Below, piece by piece: positions 20,600 through 29,798 of a stretch of DNA of 64,000 nucleotides. The stretch covers positions 124,001 to 188,000 of the forward strand of contig JAGYIR010000010.1 of assembly GCA_018402525.1 (NCBI GenBank), written 5' to 3'. Each line of letters starts with the position of its first letter. Positions within the stretch are counted from its first letter, which is position 1. The position numbers and the translations under genes are program-made. Under the pieces are notes generated by a model. It was given only the letters and a program-made list of their open reading frames with translations. It ran no database searches and was not told the DNA's origin. Source of the DNA: Crocinitomicaceae bacterium (GTDB taxonomy: Bacteria > Bacteroidota > Bacteroidia > Flavobacteriales_D > Crocinitomicaceae).

Positions 20600-21649
20600 A
20601 TGAGAAAGAGATATTTAATAATTCTGTTTGCGCTAATCGGCAGTCAATCGACTGCGCAAGACCTGCATTTTGCGCAGTCTTCGCAAACACCATTGTTTAT
20701 TAATCCAGGTGCGACAGGTGTGTATGATGGCTGGGAACGGTTTATTATTAACCATAGGAATCAGTGGTTGGGAGCTACAACGCAGTTTATGACCACGGCT
20801 GTTGCCGCAGATGTCAACTTTTTTAAATCGGAACTTGGTGATAAAGCCCATATTGGTTTAGGGGTGTTATTCTTTAATGATATCGGAGGTGATTCAAACT
20901 TTGGAAATCAAACAGGTGCGATATCCGTATCAGGAATTTTACCGATGGGAAGATCTGGGCATGTACTATCTGCGGGAATTCAAGGTGGTTTGGGTATGCG
21001 TAAAGCTACTTTGGCAGGGGTTTCTTTTATGTCGCAATGGGACGGGTCTAGTTTTAATCCACAAGTTGCAAGCGGAGAAGATAATACACTGTCTTCTTTC
21101 ACATACCTGGATGCATCTGCGGGGATTCACTATGTTTTTAACGGTGGAAGGAATAACTTTTCGAGAAAAAACAACCTTAAATTTACATTGGGTGTAGCAG
21201 GATACCACTTAAACGCTCCAGAAATGCGCTACGTAAATGGTTCGGGAGATAGATTGCACCGAAAATATGTAGGGAACATCGGTATTGTTTCAGATATTGG
21301 CACAAGTCGCATGTCGATTGATGCAAACGCGGTTCAATTTGTACAAGGGGGACACTATGAAACGTTGTTTGGGATGATGTTACGTTACCGATTTGAAGAC
21401 AACACAAAGCTAACAGGACATTCGCAAGACGCCTTCATTGGATTTGGTTGTTATGCACGATTGCGCGATGCTATTATTCCATCAGTCATGATCGACTGGA
21501 GAGGGTTTCAGTTTGGAATATCTTATGATGTGACGGTTTCTGCACTTAGAAGAGCCTACGGAGGTGGGTCTTTAGAGTTTTCACTCGCTTATACGAACAG
21601 AAATACAGCGCTGTTTAAAACGAGAAAAAAGACATCAAAAAAATTCTAA
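20600..21649 (+). CDS. PorP/SprF family type IX secretion membrane protein
   Basis: 349 residues. The N-terminus after the signal peptide is DLHFAQSSQTPLFINPGATG, then RFIINHRNQW, the PorP/SprF signature. The protein is an outer-membrane barrel associated with the type IX machinery. In Flavobacterium, SprF is dedicated to the type B cargo SprB, and here the gene sits one base downstream of a type B cargo (CotH protein), so the same pairing is likely. The C-terminus is lysine-rich (KTRKKTSKKF). Its stop overlaps the opposite-strand small gene by 4 bp. Confidence 0.88.
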   Translation: MRKRYLIILFALIGSQSTAQDLHFAQSSQTPLFINPGATGVYDGWERFIINHRNQWLGATTQFMTTAVAADVNFFKSELGDKAHIGLGVLFFNDIGGDSNFGNQTGAISVSGILPMGRSGHVLSAGIQGGLGMRKATLAGVSFMSQWDGSSFNPQVASGEDNTLSSFTYLDASAGIHYVFNGGRNNFSRKNNLKFTLGVAGYHLNAPEMRYVNGSGDRLHRKYVGNIGIVSDIGTSRMSIDANAVQFVQGGHYETLFGMMLRYRFEDNTKLTGHSQDAFIGFGCYARLRDAIIPSVMIDWRGFQFGISYDVTVSALRRAYGGGSLEFSLAYTNRNTALFKTRKKTSKKF

Positions 21650-21894
21650 ACGGGTTTATTTGTTAGTCTTTTGAAAAACTGAAAGATTTTTTTCCTAAAC
21701 AGAAAGGCAAGCAATAAATAGGGAACTGCCATTAAATACAAGATTCCAGTATTAATAGTGGATCCAAAGGAAGCTTCATCAAGTTCACTTCCTTGTTCTG
21801 CAAGAAGTTTGCATTGAGAACAACCCTGACCAAAAGTCATGTCCACTATTAAAATGGCAACGATAAGTAAGGTGTATTTTTTCCAACTTTGCAT
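21646..21894 (-). CDS. Small membrane protein, unknown function
   Basis: 82 residues with an N-terminal hydrophobic segment (LLIVAILIVDMTFG, probable signal peptide), a CSQCKLL motif and a C-terminal transmembrane helix (ILYLMAVPYLLLAFLF) followed by a basic tail. Short proteins of this layout are common in Flavobacteria. Its stop interlocks with that of porP. No function can be inferred. Confidence 0.6.
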   Translation of the reverse strand: MQSWKKYTLLIVAILIVDMTFGQGCSQCKLLAEQGSELDEASFGSTINTGILYLMAVPYLLLAFLFRKKIFQFFKRLTNKPV

Positions 21895-22013
21895 ACAACA
21901 AAATTACATAATTTATTCGCTTAAATGGTAATTTTTCTTGGGTCAACCGCGCATCAAAGAGCCAAGGGTAAGAACGAACTACTCTATGGTTACGGAGAAT
22001 CAAAAAAATCGAA

Positions 22014-22021
22014 TAAATTTG
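22014..22021 (+). promoter_or_regulatory. Candidate Bacteroidota -7 box
   Basis: TAAATTTG matches the TAnnTTTG consensus of the Bacteroidota housekeeping sigma factor. It is only 4 bp upstream of the ATG at 22026, so the transcript would be nearly leaderless or start within the gene. No clear -33 element is seen. Confidence 0.35.
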
Positions 22022-22025
22022 TAGT

Positions 22026-23039
22026 ATGAAAAAATCGATCATTTATGTGTTGCTAAGCAGTTTTATTTTCGTTGGACTGACGTCGTGTGAGAGTAGCACT
22101 GAAAATCAAACAGTGGAGCAAGGTGAAAGGAATTTGGACAGTCTGTTGCTGATTACACCAAATGATGTGGAGTTACTGCTAGAAAGAGGAAACAAGTATT
22201 TTGCGCGTTATGAGTATGATTTAGCACTGAATGATGGGGCAAAGGCGTTTAGACTGGACTCGAATAGTATAGAAACCCGACTGCTGTATGCGGAAGTATT
22301 GAATAACCGAGAACAACGCACAACCCAGGAGGTTGAAATCGCACAAAAACACTATAAGTGGATAATAAAGAAGGATGCGAAACACCTAAGAGCGCTTGTT
22401 GGGCTAGCCGGAACATATGGTTTCCAGCAAGATTTTGAGAAAGTTTTTCTTTATGCAAACGAAGCATTGAGAATTGATTCCAAGTATAGAGATGCATATG
22501 TAATCAAAGGATCCACTTATTTACTTCTTGGAAAAGTTGATCTAGCAAAATCGTCCTATCAAACAGCCATTCAACAAGATCCAGAATTTTTTGAAGCATA
22601 CTTTTTATTGGGACAAATTTACCAATCAGAGAACGATCCATTGTGCATAGAATATTTCAATACAGCTCACGAATTGTATCCAGAACAAATGGAATTTACC
22701 TATCAATTGGCTTATTCTAAACAGATGTTCGATCAATATGACTCAGCAAAGGAAATCTATAGAAAAATGACGAAAGACTCGAGTGATCTTTACGTTTCCC
22801 GCGCATTGTTTCATCAAGGGTATATTCAGCATTTTGTGGATAACAATATAGATAGCGCAAAGTTTTTTTACATCAGAGCTATAGAAAGAGAACCTCGAAT
22901 GTATGAAGCGTGGCACAATTTGGGCATGTGTCATGAAGCAAAGGGAGATCGATTGAATGCCATTCAATCGTATGCAACAGCGCTGAAGCACAACCCTGAA
23001 TTTACCCTTTCCCGAGAGGCTGCAGAGCGACTTCGTTAA
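22026..23039 (+). CDS. TPR-repeat lipoprotein
   Basis: 337 residues. The signal peptide ends in the lipobox GLTSCES. At least seven tetratricopeptide-like repeats follow, for example RDAYVIKGSTYLLLGKVDLA, FFEAYFLLGQIYQSEN and YEAWHNLGMCHEAKGDR. It is probably a periplasmic or inner-leaflet scaffold, with no known partner. The TAA overlaps the next gene's ATG by one base, so the two are translationally linked. Confidence 0.75.
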   Translation: MKKSIIYVLLSSFIFVGLTSCESSTENQTVEQGERNLDSLLLITPNDVELLLERGNKYFARYEYDLALNDGAKAFRLDSNSIETRLLYAEVLNNREQRTTQEVEIAQKHYKWIIKKDAKHLRALVGLAGTYGFQQDFEKVFLYANEALRIDSKYRDAYVIKGSTYLLLGKVDLAKSSYQTAIQQDPEFFEAYFLLGQIYQSENDPLCIEYFNTAHELYPEQMEFTYQLAYSKQMFDQYDSAKEIYRKMTKDSSDLYVSRALFHQGYIQHFVDNNIDSAKFFYIRAIEREPRMYEAWHNLGMCHEAKGDRLNAIQSYATALKHNPEFTLSREAAERLR

Positions 23040-23632
23040 TGCGGATTCAACCCAAATACGTTCAACTTGTCGGTGATGCGGTTATACCGCTATTGGGTTT
23101 GTTTCTATGGGATTGGAGCCTTTATTTTATTCTTTTGTTTTATTTTTTGGACATCTTAGTCAATGAGCTAATTGTTCATTTAAAGTCGCGCAGAATAGTA
23201 CAGTTCTACGAACAGAAAGCATCTACAAAAAGGTGGATATTGTATGGCTTTCTTAGTGCGGCGGTGTTGACGATTGCTTTCCTTATGATTCACTTTTCTA
23301 TGCGTTTCATCACTCCAGAAATTAATTTTAGTGATGAGCTAGTTGCATTTTGGAACTACGAAGAGATGGGAATAAAACAAGGTTATGTGCTGTTACCCTT
23401 GGTCCTTTTGGTTGGAGTTCAGCAGTACAGAATGACGTTTTTGATGGTGGGAAAATATAGGAACTTAAGTTTATCCAATCTTTGGAAGGATCACATTCAA
23501 GCACTTATTTTCACGTTGGCGTTTACAGGTATTGTAATAGGAATAAGTTATTTTTTCCAGCTTTCGGAAATGATTTATGTATTAGGAATTGTTGCCGTAT
23601 CCACGGTGTACAAACTGCGGTTTAGCGAATAA
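23039..23632 (+). CDS. Hypothetical membrane protein
   Basis: 197 residues with about six hydrophobic helices (for example LYFILLFYFLDILV, FLSAAVLTIAFLMIHF, ALIFTLAFTGIVIGISYF) and little soluble sequence. I recognise no family. It overlaps the TPR gene by one base, and its stop directly abuts the stop of the YbhN-type gene on the other strand. Confidence 0.6.
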   Translation: MRIQPKYVQLVGDAVIPLLGLFLWDWSLYFILLFYFLDILVNELIVHLKSRRIVQFYEQKASTKRWILYGFLSAAVLTIAFLMIHFSMRFITPEINFSDELVAFWNYEEMGIKQGYVLLPLVLLVGVQQYRMTFLMVGKYRNLSLSNLWKDHIQALIFTLAFTGIVIGISYFFQLSEMIYVLGIVAVSTVYKLRFSE

Positions 23633-24805
23633 TTACTTTTTATATCCAGTGCGTTTTATCCATCCAGGCAACAAGAATGCTCCAATAAACAAGTAAGGGA
23701 AATAAGAAATCAAACGCCAAAGTACGGCAAGAGCAGCAATCAACAGAACGGATGAACTAAACGGAGCTAATAATTCACCGAAGGCATACTCTGCAACACC
23801 ACTTCCTCCAGGAGTTGGACTAACCAGCATAAACAACCAAAGCACCAATTGTTTTCCAAGTACATGCATATTATCAATAAAACCGAGTGATAGAAACGCA
23901 TTTAGAATAGCGTTGATGACAAGGTAGCGTGAAATCCAACTTAAAAAAGTACTTCCGAATACGGCAAGCCAAAACCGAGGAGATTCCTTTTTGAAGATTT
24001 TTGCAGCTCGCTCAATGTCCTTTCCCCATTCAACCGCAATAAACTTCCAACGCTTCAAGAGGGGAAATCGAAAAATAAAGGTTAAGAAAATAGTGGCGAA
24101 GCGAGGAAACCAGAAGATTGTGAGGTAAAGAAGTAAACAAACCCCGAAAATTATTGAAAATCCAATCCAAAACCACCAAGAAAGAGCAAGGGAAGCGCCG
24201 TTTTCAACTGGAAATAACGTAGCGTGGGAAACAAACAGAAACACAAGTGGAATCATTAGTACAAAGAACAAATTATCCATGAAGGCAGTAATGATTACAA
24301 TTGCCGTAGCTCTTCCAAAAGGAATTGTTTCACGATTTAAAATGAACATTGCAACTGCTGCCCCACCAACAACGCCAGGAGAAAGCGCTGATGCAAATTC
24401 CCAAAGAAGAATGACATATAGCGAAGCTTTCCAACTCAATTGATGCTTCGTTAAAAGTCGAATGCGCACCATGTAGAAAAAATCACGACTCACCATAAAT
24501 ATCAGTGCCGCGATGAGCCAAAAGTATGTGTTGGAATCCCACACAATTGCCTTAAGACTTTCAACCGCACTCACACGACGAAATCCACCTTCTGTAGAAA
24601 GCAAAAACTCATTTTCATCAGCATAGTCTATGGTGTTATTGTTGTTGGCGTCTATCCATTTGTGAGTAGCCGCCTTCTCATCTGCAGCGATAAATTGTGT
24701 TGTACTGAGTCCACGGTACAACATCCATGAGGAAATAAGTAAACCAACGGCGATAGCCAATGCAATTTTCCATCCTTTAAATGCGCTATGGATCGGCGAC
24801 TTCAT
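23633..24805 (-). CDS. YbhN/AglD-type flippase-like membrane protein
   Basis: 390-residue polytopic protein of the lysylphosphatidylglycerol-synthase transmembrane (flippase-like) family. Family features are GVVGGAAVAMFIL and the C-terminal FMLVSPTPGGSGVAEYAFG, the PGGxG segment typical of these proteins. A non-membrane segment after the first helix carries an EF-hand-like loop (DANNNNTIDYAD), which is not part of the core family. The substrate is unknown. It is co-directional with, and one base away from, the Ig-like lipoprotein upstream. Confidence 0.75.
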   Translation of the reverse strand: MKSPIHSAFKGWKIALAIAVGLLISSWMLYRGLSTTQFIAADEKAATHKWIDANNNNTIDYADENEFLLSTEGGFRRVSAVESLKAIVWDSNTYFWLIAALIFMVSRDFFYMVRIRLLTKHQLSWKASLYVILLWEFASALSPGVVGGAAVAMFILNRETIPFGRATAIVIITAFMDNLFFVLMIPLVFLFVSHATLFPVENGASLALSWWFWIGFSIIFGVCLLLYLTIFWFPRFATIFLTFIFRFPLLKRWKFIAVEWGKDIERAAKIFKKESPRFWLAVFGSTFLSWISRYLVINAILNAFLSLGFIDNMHVLGKQLVLWLFMLVSPTPGGSGVAEYAFGELLAPFSSSVLLIAALAVLWRLISYFPYLFIGAFLLPGWIKRTGYKK

Positions 24806-24806
24806 T

Positions 24807-26366
24807 TTAATCAGCAGGAATTAGCGTTACTTCCATGTCCCAATTTGCCCTGAGTTTGGATACTGTTGAGTACGAATCAACACGCTCAGGTTGCAACCGC
24901 TCGGCAAAATCACCCACATCCCATTGACCGTTATTGTTTGCATCTCTGATTACTTTAAATGTGTAATCACCTGGTTCAAGCTCGGAAATCACAAAAGGAG
25001 CAGAAGGTTCTAAAACAGGAAGCGTTTCAACGATTTTGCCATTCATATACAACTGTAACAAGACAGGCTCTGTGTAATAAGTTAAATCCATCTTTAGCCC
25101 ACCATACTTGCGTGATTCGTGGAGTTGAATAGTGATTTTTTGCAGTGAATTACTTCCATGGCTTGTGATAATAGCACTATCGTTAAAGGTAAATGTTAAC
25201 TCCGAAAGATCCGTTTTATCAAACAGAACAGATAGTTCATTGAGGTGTGTTTTGCATGTATATAAGTGGAATGATACAGAATCTTTAGGATTAAACACAT
25301 CAATTAGGGCTGTGTCAATGCGTTGAATAAAGTCGTTGGTAACAAACGAAATGGTATCGCTTGGAGCAAAACTATTATTCGTTTTTTTTGCAGAAAAAGA
25401 AATAGGAGAGGGAGTTTTTGCAGAACGAATACGCACTTTCGAGGTATCATTGACAAAATCAGAGGAGAGAACTAGTTCAACGAAACTTGAGTCGGGCTTT
25501 GGAATAAACACCTGAAGACTATCGCGCAGAATCCGTTGGTAGTGGGCTTTTGGGATCAGTTCACCATTTATGAAGACGCGCTCATTTTCAATAGGTCGTG
25601 TTGCTCCGATTAATAGTGTGCCCGGATGGTTAAATGCAGCAGCTCGAATTTTCGCTTTTGGAAGGGGGGTATACAAACGTAAAGGTATGGAGTCCACCAC
25701 CGAAGAATCAATATCGACAACTCCATTTGTTTTAAAACCCACGCGCTCATGTGGTTGCACAATCAAATCTTTGTTTTCATCCACGAAAGCAACGAGCTGA
25801 TAACTTCCTTTTTTGATGTAATTTAATTTGGCTTGACCGTTTACTCCAGTTTCAGCAAAGTTTTTGATAGCATTTGTGGTCGTATCATACAGCCCTACAA
25901 CGCACTTGTTGATGGGGTCATTTGACCAAGCGTCAATAACTTGCACGGTATAATTCAAGCTGTCCAATGTTTCACCCGTACTAAATACGTATTGAATGAT
26001 GGTATCGTTTCCTTCTGAAATGTCCTTTACGGCATTGTTGAGGTAAATGGCGTAAGTTGTATTGGCTTGAAGCGTATCTTCCCAACTTAGAACCAATGTC
26101 TTTTTCTTCATTTGCGCCTTGATCTTCGCGTGCGGAGGAACGATACGAATGTTTTCAGCAGGATTGTCCAACTTAAAAAACTCATCGAATGGAATTTCTA
26201 TCTGTTTTGAGGTGAAGTTAACAGTTTCATTAGGTGGATTCACACGATGCATAATAACTTGAGGAGCGGCGTTATCCTTTTCTCCGCCACTTATCGTGCC
26301 GACTTGTGCGCACGAAGAGACAAGCAGCCCAAGAAAAATTATAGAACGGAAACCAGCCATTGACAT
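24807..26366 (-). CDS. Ig-like domain lipoprotein
   Basis: 519 residues. A lipobox (LLVSSCAQ) is followed by GTISGGEKDNAAPQVI and an Ig-like domain (FDEFFKLDNPAENIRIVPP, TYAIYLNNAVKDISEGND) seen in a common Bacteroidota surface lipoprotein family. Further beta domains follow, and an EF-hand-like DANNNGQWDVGD loop lies near the C-terminus. An ATG at 26360 is an equally good start. It overlaps the downstream end of the methionine sulfoxide reductase gene by 28 bp on the same strand. Confidence 0.72.
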   Translation of the reverse strand: MSMAGFRSIIFLGLLVSSCAQVGTISGGEKDNAAPQVIMHRVNPPNETVNFTSKQIEIPFDEFFKLDNPAENIRIVPPHAKIKAQMKKKTLVLSWEDTLQANTTYAIYLNNAVKDISEGNDTIIQYVFSTGETLDSLNYTVQVIDAWSNDPINKCVVGLYDTTTNAIKNFAETGVNGQAKLNYIKKGSYQLVAFVDENKDLIVQPHERVGFKTNGVVDIDSSVVDSIPLRLYTPLPKAKIRAAAFNHPGTLLIGATRPIENERVFINGELIPKAHYQRILRDSLQVFIPKPDSSFVELVLSSDFVNDTSKVRIRSAKTPSPISFSAKKTNNSFAPSDTISFVTNDFIQRIDTALIDVFNPKDSVSFHLYTCKTHLNELSVLFDKTDLSELTFTFNDSAIITSHGSNSLQKITIQLHESRKYGGLKMDLTYYTEPVLLQLYMNGKIVETLPVLEPSAPFVISELEPGDYTFKVIRDANNNGQWDVGDFAERLQPERVDSYSTVSKLRANWDMEVTLIPAD

Positions 26367-26818
26367 AAAAGAGTTAAATATTTTTCGTCAGTTGCATCAA
26401 AGGTAGCCAATTCATCGCTATCTATGTCTAACACCCCGATTACCACATTGTTTTTAATCAACGGCACAACAATTTCACTTTTCGAAGCTGAACTGCACGC
26501 GATATGCCCTGGAAACGCATCTACATCATCCACAATAATTGTCTGCTCTTGTTCCCAAGCACTTCCACAAACACCACGCCCTTTTTGGATTCTAGTGCAA
26601 GCAATAGGACCTTGAAATGGACCTAGCACTAATTCATCGGATTTCACAAGGTAAAACCCCACCCAAAAAAAGTTGAAGGTTGATTTGAGTGCAGCAGAAA
26701 CATTGGCCAAATTAGCAATCGCATCTGATTCGTCACCGACCAAAGCTTCTAGTTGTGGCAAGAGTTGTAAATACACTGTTGCCTTGTCGCCTTGAATTAT
26801 TTGTAAGTCTTCTGCCAT
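26339..26818 (-). CDS. msrC: Free methionine-(R)-sulfoxide reductase (GAF domain)
   Basis: 159-residue GAF protein that reduces free methionine-R-sulfoxide. It carries the three redox cysteines at residues 74, 84 and 108 (PIACTRI, GVCGSAW, HIACSSA), spaced as Cys84, Cys94 and Cys118 of the E. coli enzyme. The substrate-site motifs FWVGFYL and EIVVPL, and the closing IGVLDIDS, are present. ATG at 26818 is preferred over the in-frame GTG at 26821. The neighbours do not indicate a pathway. Confidence 0.87.
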   Translation of the reverse strand: MAEDLQIIQGDKATVYLQLLPQLEALVGDESDAIANLANVSAALKSTFNFFWVGFYLVKSDELVLGPFQGPIACTRIQKGRGVCGSAWEQEQTIIVDDVDAFPGHIACSSASKSEIVVPLIKNNVVIGVLDIDSDELATFDATDEKYLTLLCQWLVSVL

Positions 26819-26998
26819 CACTAATTTTTATACAAAAATGCTTTTTTTAAGGGGGATTCGCAATTTTTCTTTTGCAAAGCAAAAGGATATATAAGTTGTG
26901 TCCATGTGCATCAACAAATTAAAAAACACCATTTTGTAACTCACATTTTTTTGTATCTTAGGTAGTAAATTATTTACCTAACGAAAAAAAGTAACACT

Positions 26999-27721
26999 AT
27001 GTTTATTAATTCTATCAACCTTGACAAGGTTTTATTTCTTGACATTGAAACAGTTCCACAAGTTTATAAGTTTAACAAGCTTGAAGAAAAGGCAAAGGGC
27101 CTGTTTGAATCTAAAACTCGGTTCATGCAGAATGAGGAAAAATCCTTTGATGATTTGTACAACGACCGCGCTGGAATTTATGCAGAATTTGGAAAAATTG
27201 TATGTATTTCTGTTGGATTTGTGCACGAAACAACACATGGAAAACAGATCAGGATGAAATCGTTTTACCACGACGATGAAGAAACGCTATTGAAACAGTT
27301 TAAATCATTGTTAGACGAGCGATACAACACACCGTACCATATTCTTTGCGGTCACAATGCGAAGGAATTTGACTTCCCGTATATCTGCAGAAGAATGTTG
27401 ATACATGGAATAAGCTTACCCGAGACGCTCAATATTGCAGGAAAGAAACCGTGGGAAATTAATCACCTCGATACCATGGAGCTATGGAAGTTTGGAGATT
27501 TCAAAGCCTATACTTCCCTTGCTTTGTTATGTCATGTGTTTAATATACCAACACCAAAGGATGATATCTCTGGAGCAGATGTTGCACGTGTATATTACGA
27601 AGAGAATGATCTAGAAAGAATCAAAGTCTACTGCGAAAAGGATGTAGTTGCACTGATACAATTATTCTTGAGAATGAGAGGTGATGCTTTGGTGGAAGAA
27701 AGCGAAGTGCATTATTCTTAA
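26999..27721 (+). CDS. DEDD-family 3'-5' exonuclease (PolB-like exo2)
   Basis: 240-residue RNase H-fold exonuclease. The metal-binding motifs are visible: DIET (residues 15 to 18), GHNAKEFDF (Exo II) and YCEKDV (Exo III, the YxxxD form of DEDDy enzymes). It is likely a nucleic-acid proofreading or repair exonuclease; the exact substrate is unknown. A strong hairpin terminator follows the stop. Confidence 0.82.
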   Translation: MFINSINLDKVLFLDIETVPQVYKFNKLEEKAKGLFESKTRFMQNEEKSFDDLYNDRAGIYAEFGKIVCISVGFVHETTHGKQIRMKSFYHDDEETLLKQFKSLLDERYNTPYHILCGHNAKEFDFPYICRRMLIHGISLPETLNIAGKKPWEINHLDTMELWKFGDFKAYTSLALLCHVFNIPTPKDDISGADVARVYYEENDLERIKVYCEKDVVALIQLFLRMRGDALVEESEVHYS

Positions 27722-27742
27722 TTGAGTTAAATAAAAATCAAT

Positions 27743-27775
27743 AAAAAAGGGGTCAATTGCTTGACCCCAAAATTA
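27743..27775. terminator. Bidirectional intrinsic terminator
   Basis: Stem GGGGTCAA (27749..27756), loop TTGC, stem TTGACCCC (27761..27768), with an A run before and an AT-rich stretch after. It lies between the converging exonuclease and lipoprotein genes. Confidence 0.85.
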
Positions 27776-27793
27776 TTTTAAGAGAGTGATGTA

Positions 27794-28171
27794 TTATTGG
27801 ATAAACACCGTTGTTTCTGATTGTACTTCTTCTTCAACTTTAATAACGCCTTGTCCAGCACTTCCGTCTTTCGTTGCTTCAATATTCAACACAACGACTC
27901 CTGCTTGACCGAGCTGATACGTTTCATTGAAGTGAAAAGTAGCATACCCCTCAGGATTTGTGTATGACGTGTCATAAACGTCCACATTGATTTCTCCTCC
28001 TGGAACAGTACCAGTTGGATACAAAACAACGCGTGCGTTAGAAACCCCGTTATTATTAGAGTCCTTCACATAAATTTTTGCCGATGTATCTTTCTTTTTT
28101 CGACACCCCACGAAACCGTAAACACCAATCGATAAGAAGAGTCCTAAAATGATAAAATTATTTAAACGCAT
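27794..28171 (-). CDS. Small lipoprotein, tandem paralogue A
   Basis: 125 residues. Signal peptide with lipobox (YGFVGCRKKKD), then one beta-sandwich domain (KIYVKDSNNNGVSNARVVL, YTNPEGYATFHFNETYQLGQ). It is clearly related to the next gene upstream, which has the same length and the matching segments VKVYVRSES, ITNESGFATFSLNEHFEEG and a closing TTVFIQ/ETVVIQ. No function can be assigned. Confidence 0.72.
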   Translation of the reverse strand: MRLNNFIILGLFLSIGVYGFVGCRKKKDTSAKIYVKDSNNNGVSNARVVLYPTGTVPGGEINVDVYDTSYTNPEGYATFHFNETYQLGQAGVVVLNIEATKDGSAGQGVIKVEEEVQSETTVFIQ

Positions 28172-28189
28172 AATAACTTTGTTTTAATG

Positions 28190-28570
28190 TTATTGAATAA
28201 CCACAGTTTCAACAGCAGTGGTGTTCACACGAGTTCTTATATAACCCGTTCCTATTTTTTCAGTAGTTTTTGCAATTATGTCAAAATAAGCAACTTCGTA
28301 ATCTTTTTCTCCTTCTTCAAAATGCTCGTTTAAACTAAACGTAGCGAAACCAGATTCGTTGGTGATCACGGTATCAACAAAGGCATTTGTTGCTGGATCA
28401 GAACTTTGATCACCAATCAGAATAACTTTTACACCAGATAAAAGAGCATTGCTTTCAGAGCGCACATACACCTTTACAATTGACGGGTCTTTATTTTTAC
28501 AGGACTGAAGAAAACCGATTGAAAGTGCCAGCAATGACAGTAGCGCAAAAAGTCTCGTTGTAGTGTTCAT
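28190..28570 (-). CDS. Small lipoprotein, tandem paralogue B
   Basis: 126 residues with lipobox FLQSCKNKD and a single beta-sandwich domain. The order of motifs mirrors paralogue A 18 bp downstream, so the two arose by duplication and are probably one transcript. Charged residues after the lipobox (CKNKD, CRKKKD) differ in number between the copies. Confidence 0.72.
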   Translation of the reverse strand: MNTTTRLFALLSLLALSIGFLQSCKNKDPSIVKVYVRSESNALLSGVKVILIGDQSSDPATNAFVDTVITNESGFATFSLNEHFEEGEKDYEVAYFDIIAKTTEKIGTGYIRTRVNTTAVETVVIQ

Positions 28571-28774
28571 AAGCTAAATAAATAAAACTTGAGGACCAAA
28601 GATAGTCTATTTTTTAATTAATAGACACCATCTTTCTGCCTTAATTCTTAACTTCGTACGCTATTTGAACGTATTAAGTTACGTTAATAGAACAAATTCA
28701 CATGGTAAAAAGTTACATTGTGTTTTTGGAATTAAGACGAATAATGTTTAGTCATAGTTGGCAACTCAACAAGG

Positions 28775-29797
28775 ATGAGAAATAAAATAAAAGAAATTGA
28801 GCAGCAAATTCAACAGTTTTCAATTGTAAATAAGGAGGAATTGGAAAGGTTTAGAATTCAATTTTTGGGTTCTAAAAATTGCATTAAGGAGCTATTCTCG
28901 GAGTTGAAAAATGTACCGAATGAAGATAAGAAGGAAGTCGGACAATTAATGAATGCACTTCGAGGTACCGCACAAGAGAGATTTGATGATGCAAAAAATC
29001 ATTTGGAAGAAACGCGGATAGATGATAGTAAAATAGATTTGTCTAGACCCGGAGATCAAATAGAAATTGGTGCACGTCATCCGCTCTCCTTAGTGCGAAG
29101 CGAAATTATAGAAATTTTTAATAGAATCGGATTTGTGGTTTCGGAAGGTCCAGAAATAGAAGACGATTGGCATAATTTTTCTGCACTCAATTTTCCACCA
29201 GAACATCCTGCACGTGATATGCAAGATACGTTCTTCATTGAGAAAGGAGCGAATGAAATGGCGCTAAGAACACACACCTCTTCCGTGCAAGTGCGAGTCA
29301 TGGAAAACTCAAAACCACCGATTCGAACAATTTCACCGGGACGTGTATACAGAAACGAGGCCATTTCTGCTAGAGCTCATTGCTTTTTTCATCAAGTGGA
29401 GGGGTTGTATATTGATAAGGACGTTTCTTTTGCGGATTTAAAGCAAACACTGCTTTACTTTGCCAAAGAAATGTTTGGAGAAAAGGCGCAAATCAGATTG
29501 AGACCGTCTTACTTTCCCTTTACAGAGCCAAGTGCGGAGGTTGATATTTCATGCACGATTTGTAACTCAAAAGGATGCAACGTCTGCAAGTACACTGGCT
29601 GGCTAGAAATTCTAGGGTGTGGAATGGTAGACCCGAATGTGCTCGAAGCAAGTAACATTGACAGCAAGGAATATTCAGGGTTTGCGTTTGGAATGGGAGT
29701 GGAGCGCATTGCTCAGTTGAAGTATAGAGTAAACGATTTGAGGTTGTACTCAGAAAACGATGTCCGCTTTTTAAAACAATTTACTGCAGGGATGTAA
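28775..29797 (+). CDS. pheS: Phenylalanine-tRNA ligase alpha subunit
   Basis: 340-residue class II aminoacyl-tRNA synthetase subunit that pairs with PheT. The N-terminal coiled coil (KIKEIEQQIQQFSIVNKEELE) is followed by the catalytic core: GFVVSEGPEIEDDWHNF, LNFPPEHPARDMQDTFF, LRTHTSSVQVR, VYRNEAISARAHCFFHQVEG, the IRLRPSYFPFTEPSAEVDI block and the motif 3 region GFAFGMGVERIAQLKY. The Cys segment CNSKGCNVCKYTGW is usual for the subunit. PheT is not in the window. Confidence 0.95.
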   Translation: MRNKIKEIEQQIQQFSIVNKEELERFRIQFLGSKNCIKELFSELKNVPNEDKKEVGQLMNALRGTAQERFDDAKNHLEETRIDDSKIDLSRPGDQIEIGARHPLSLVRSEIIEIFNRIGFVVSEGPEIEDDWHNFSALNFPPEHPARDMQDTFFIEKGANEMALRTHTSSVQVRVMENSKPPIRTISPGRVYRNEAISARAHCFFHQVEGLYIDKDVSFADLKQTLLYFAKEMFGEKAQIRLRPSYFPFTEPSAEVDISCTICNSKGCNVCKYTGWLEILGCGMVDPNVLEASNIDSKEYSGFAFGMGVERIAQLKYRVNDLRLYSENDVRFLKQFTAGM

Positions 29798-29798
29798 T

